Assembly: GCF_004362195.1 (NCBI RefSeq)
Contig: NZ_SNWG01000001.1
Span: 1,736,001 to 1,800,000 of the forward strand
DNA length: 64,000 nucleotides
From: Microbacterium sp. BK668
GTDB taxonomy: Bacteria > Actinomycetota > Actinomycetes > Actinomycetales > Microbacteriaceae
Reading direction: 5' to 3'
Shown: piece by piece, positions 61,772 to 64,000 of the stretch
Position numbering within the stretch: position 1 is the stretch's first letter
How the letters are laid out: every line of letters starts with the position of its first letter
Notes under the pieces: generated by a model
The model's database searches: none
Told to the model about the DNA's origin: nothing
What the model saw: the letters and a program-made list of their open reading frames with translations, nothing else
Program-made: the position numbers and the translations under genes

Positions 61772-63058
61772 GTGGCGCTGATCGTCCAGAAATACGGCGG
61801 GTCGTCCGTCGCCGACGCGGAGAGCATCAAGCGGGTCGCCAAGCGCATCGTCGACACGCGCCGCGCCGGCCACGAAGTCGTCGTCGCCGTCAGCGCCATG
61901 GGCGACACCACGGACGAGCTGCTGGACCTCGCGAACGAGGTCTCACCGATCCCCGCGCCGCGCGAGCTCGACATGCTGCTCTCCAGCGGCGAGCGGATCT
62001 CGATGGCCCTGCTGGCCATGGCGATCCACTCGATGGGCTTCGAGGCGCGCTCGTTCACGGGCAGCCAGGCCGGCATGATCACGACGGCCGACCACGGCTC
62101 GGCGCGCATCGTCGATGTCACCCCCGTGCGCCTGCGCGAGGCGCTCGACGAGGGCGCGATCGTCATCGTCGCGGGTTTCCAGGGCTTCAACCGCGACACC
62201 CGCGACATCACCACCCTCGGCCGCGGCGGCTCCGACACGACGGCCGTCGCCCTCGCGGCGGCGCTCGACGCCGACGTCTGCGAGATCTACAGCGACGTCG
62301 ACGGCATCTTCACCGCCGACCCGCGCGTCGTGCCGAAGGCGCGCAAGCTGCACGTGGTCTCGGCGGAGGAGATGCTCGAGCTCGCCGCGAACGGCGCGAA
62401 GGTGCTGTACATCCGCGCTGTCGAGTACGCCCGCCGCCACGGCGTGCTGATCCATGCCCGCTCCACGTTCAGCTCGGGCGTGGGGACCTACGTGCTCGGC
62501 CAGGGGATGAGCCTGCCCGACGGCCAAGAGGGAGAAGAGATGGAAGAGCCCATCGTCGCCGGCGTCGCCACCGACCTGAGCCAGGCGAAGATCACCGTCA
62601 TCGGCGTGCCCGACGTGCCCGGCAAGGCCGCCGAGATCTTCAAGGTCGTCGCCAAGTCCGGCGCGAACGTCGACATGATCGTGCAGAACGTCTCGGTCGC
62701 GGCGACCGGGCGCACCGACATCTCGTTCACGCTCCCGAAGACCGACGCCGCCACGGCCCTGAAGGCTCTGGCCGCGGATCAGTCCGAAGTGGGCTTCGAG
62801 AGCCTCGTCCACGACGACCAGATCGGTAAGCTCTCGGTCGTCGGTGCCGGCATGCGCACCCACTCGGGAGTGTCGGCGACCCTCTTCGAGGCGCTCTCGG
62901 TCGCGGGGATCAACATCGAGATGATCTCGACCTCCGAGATCCGCATCTCGGTCGTCGTGCGCGGCAGCGACCTCGCCGAGGCCGCGCGGGTCGTCCACAC
63001 CGCCTACGGCCTGGACGGCGACACGGAGGCCACTGTCTACGCCGGATCGGGCCGCTGA
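61772..63058 (+). CDS. lysC: Aspartate kinase
   Basis: 428 residues. KYGGSS at 7-12 and the [32 protein letters not shown] segments form the amino-acid kinase domain (1-245); two ACT domains follow (about 265-335 and 345-420), where lysine and threonine act as feedback inhibitors. It phosphorylates aspartate in the first step to Lys, Met and Thr. GTG start with GGGGAG upstream. An in-frame ATG at codon 257 with its own ribosome binding site suggests that a separate regulatory beta subunit is also made. asd does not follow directly. Confidence 0.96.
   Translation: MALIVQKYGGSSVADAESIKRVAKRIVDTRRAGHEVVVAVSAMGDTTDELLDLANEVSPIPAPRELDMLLSSGERISMALLAMAIHSMGFEARSFTGSQAGMITTADHGSARIVDVTPVRLREALDEGAIVIVAGFQGFNRDTRDITTLGRGGSDTTAVALAAALDADVCEIYSDVDGIFTADPRVVPKARKLHVVSAEEMLELAANGAKVLYIRAVEYARRHGVLIHARSTFSSGVGTYVLGQGMSLPDGQEGEEMEEPIVAGVATDLSQAKITVIGVPDVPGKAAEIFKVVAKSGANVDMIVQNVSVAATGRTDISFTLPKTDAATALKALAADQSEVGFESLVHDDQIGKLSVVGAGMRTHSGVSATLFEALSVAGINIEMISTSEIRISVVVRGSDLAEAARVVHTAYGLDGDTEATVYAGSGR
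62529..62542 (+). promoter_or_regulatory. Internal ribosome binding site and start for the LysC beta subunit
   Basis: AGGGAG (62529-62534) stands 5 nt before the in-frame ATG at 62540, at the boundary between the kinase and ACT domains. Translation from here gives a 172-residue regulatory subunit, as known for lysC of Corynebacterium and Bacillus. Confidence 0.7.
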
Positions 63059-63190
63059 GCCGAGTCGCCTGCGTCGATCTGCCCGGCCCGCCGCCGGTCG
63101 CGGCAACTCCGCCTCCGACGCGCGCGACGGCGCTCGCGGCATCCCTTCTCTGCCCGGCGCCTGCGACCCCGACGGTCGCGCCGCGGCGTG

Positions 63191-63252
63191 GCGCAACGGA
63201 GGAGATCGGCCGATGCGAGGGCCGGAACCCCGGGTCCGCTCCTCCGTTGCGC
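63191..63252. repeat. Inverted repeat between convergent lysC and coaBC
   Basis: GCGCAACGGAGGAG (63191-63204) and its exact complement (63239-63252) flank 34 nt that contain a smaller GGCC/GGCC-type stem. It may be a bidirectional terminator or a dispersed repeat. The remainder of 63059-63353 shows no gene. Confidence 0.75.
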
Positions 63253-63353
63253 AGATCGCCTCAGCAGCGCCGGGCCTGAGGGCGGAGAGGAAGGATGCCG
63301 CAGCCACGCGCGCGCCCGACCCCGCGGCCCCTTTCTCCCCGCGCCCCGCTTGA

Positions 63354-64000
63354 TCAGTCCGGCGCGCCCCGCACGGCGAGGACGGCATCCCAGACCGCGT
63401 CCGCGACCTCGCGCTTGGTGCCGGATGCCTCGGCCACGACCTGGTCGTCATCCCCGACCACGATGATGCGGTTGTCGGTCGACTCGAAGCCCGCACTCCA
63501 GCCCACCTCGTTCACGACGAGCAGGTCGACGCCCTTGCGACGGCGCTTGCGGCGCCCGCGCTCCAGCAGATCCGCGTCGTCGGCCGGCGTCTCCGCCGCG
63601 AACCCGACCACGGTCTGCCCCGGCGAGCGGCCGGCGACGAGGCCGGCCAGGATGTCGTCGTTCTGCACGAGTGCGAGCGTCTGCAGCGGCCCGTCCTCCT
63701 TGCTGAGCTTGCGGTCGGCGACCTCGGCGACGCGATAGTCGGCGACCGCGGCCACCATGACGACCGCGTCGGCGTCCGCGGCGGCCTCTCGCATCGCGGC
63801 CGCCAGCTCGCTCGCGGTGCCGACGCGGGTGATCTCGATCCGGGGATGGACGGATGCCGCGCCCAACGCCCCCTCGTCGACATGCGCGGCGATCAGGCGC
63901 ACGGATGCTCCGCGGTCCGCCGCGGCCAGGGCCATCTCGGCGCCCTGCCTCCCGCTCGACCGGTTGCCGATGTAGCGGACCGGGTCGATGGGCTCGCGGG
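63354..64000 (-). CDS. coaBC: Phosphopantothenate-cysteine ligase domain of CoaBC (5' end outside window)
   Basis: The C-terminal 215 or so residues are present; the frame is open at the right edge. The CoaB signature EPIDPVRYIGNRSSGRQGAEMA opens the visible part, followed by VVMVAAVADYR, the cysteine-ligation KLSKEDG, QTVVGFAAET and VVNEVG. The enzyme joins cysteine to phosphopantothenate with CTP and, through the missing N-terminal CoaC half, decarboxylates the product in CoA synthesis. Convergent with lysC. Confidence 0.93.
   Translation of the reverse strand, partial: REPIDPVRYIGNRSSGRQGAEMALAAADRGASVRLIAAHVDEGALGAASVHPRIEITRVGTASELAAAMREAAADADAVVMVAAVADYRVAEVADRKLSKEDGPLQTLALVQNDDILAGLVAGRSPGQTVVGFAAETPADDADLLERGRRKRRRKGVDLLVVNEVGWSAGFESTDNRIIVVGDDDQVVAEASGTKREVADAVWDAVLAVRGAPD

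Noticed and set aside
1..64000. Prophage, insertion sequence or integrative element
   Set aside because: No transposase, integrase, phage structural gene or tRNA-associated attachment duplication was seen, including next to tRNA-Ser.

Overview
The window is high-GC actinobacterial DNA that looks like a Microbacteriaceae chromosome, most likely Microbacterium or a close relative. This is inferred from the frequent GTG starts, -10 boxes of the TANNNT type lying 6-7 nt before start codons (leaderless genes), the dnaX-recR-lysC neighbourhood, an F420-dependent oxidoreductase, PadR and LAL-type regulators, and a very frequent GGATGC/GCATCC hexamer. I ran no search, so genus and all family names rest on motifs I recognise.

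Layout. 1-3 kb: end of an amidase gene and a tightly overlapping minus-strand operon (glycosyltransferase 2, endonuclease/exonuclease/phosphatase protein, YjdF-like membrane protein). 3-11.7 kb: MFS exporter, OafA-type acyltransferase with SGNH domain, ACT-domain protein, two RibD/DHFR-like reductases, a PadR regulator with a clear palindromic operator followed by a UbiB kinase, and an SDR. 11.7-15.3 kb: DUF2834 protein and a complete osmoprotectant ABC importer (ATPase, two permeases, binding lipoprotein). 15.4-20.2 kb: flavin enzymes and small conserved proteins (DUF427, DUF1345, SQR-like). 20.2-24.5 kb: DUF2510 protein, a Pro/Glu-rich small protein, the msrB-msrA repair operon and a receptor-like Ser/Thr kinase. 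24.7-26.5 kb: a decayed stretch with two gene remnants flanking an aminotransferase. 26.5-32.8 kb: a LAL-type LuxR regulator divergent from a methyltransferase, glycosyltransferase and unusual Cys-nucleophile hydrolase. 32.8-44.2 kb: transglycosylase with an odd leader, Dps, CoA diphosphatase, LLM flavin enzyme, two hydrolases, amidohydrolase, PNPOx-like protein, glutamate-cysteine ligase-like enzyme, second Ser/Thr kinase and tRNA-Ser. 44.2-49 kb: MoxR-DUF58-transglutaminase operon. 49-50.3 kb: SRP RNA, VanZ-like and NudK-like genes. 50.4-57.4 kb: pta, ackA, then a beta-phosphoglucomutase-type HAD and GH65 phosphorylase pair. 57.4-64 kb: dnaX, recR, an EamA transporter, a small membrane ORF, lysC and the end of coaBC.

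Functional themes. Envelope and stress dominate: osmoprotectant uptake, methionine sulfoxide repair, Dps, thiol synthesis, several flavin reductases, cell-wall hydrolysis and two receptor kinases. Carbon metabolism is represented by acetate overflow (Pta/AckA) next to a likely disaccharide phosphorolysis pair. The housekeeping block at the right end carries DNA replication/repair and lysine-family amino-acid control.

No CRISPR array, prophage, insertion sequence, transposase or complete restriction system is visible. The least explained sequence is in the intergenic DNA: a long near-perfect hairpin at 20.84 kb, REP-like inverted repeats around pta, a duplicated structured element before lysC, nested inverted repeats at 37.9 kb, and tandem 11-bp repeats plus a long stem in front of the transglycosylase gene.
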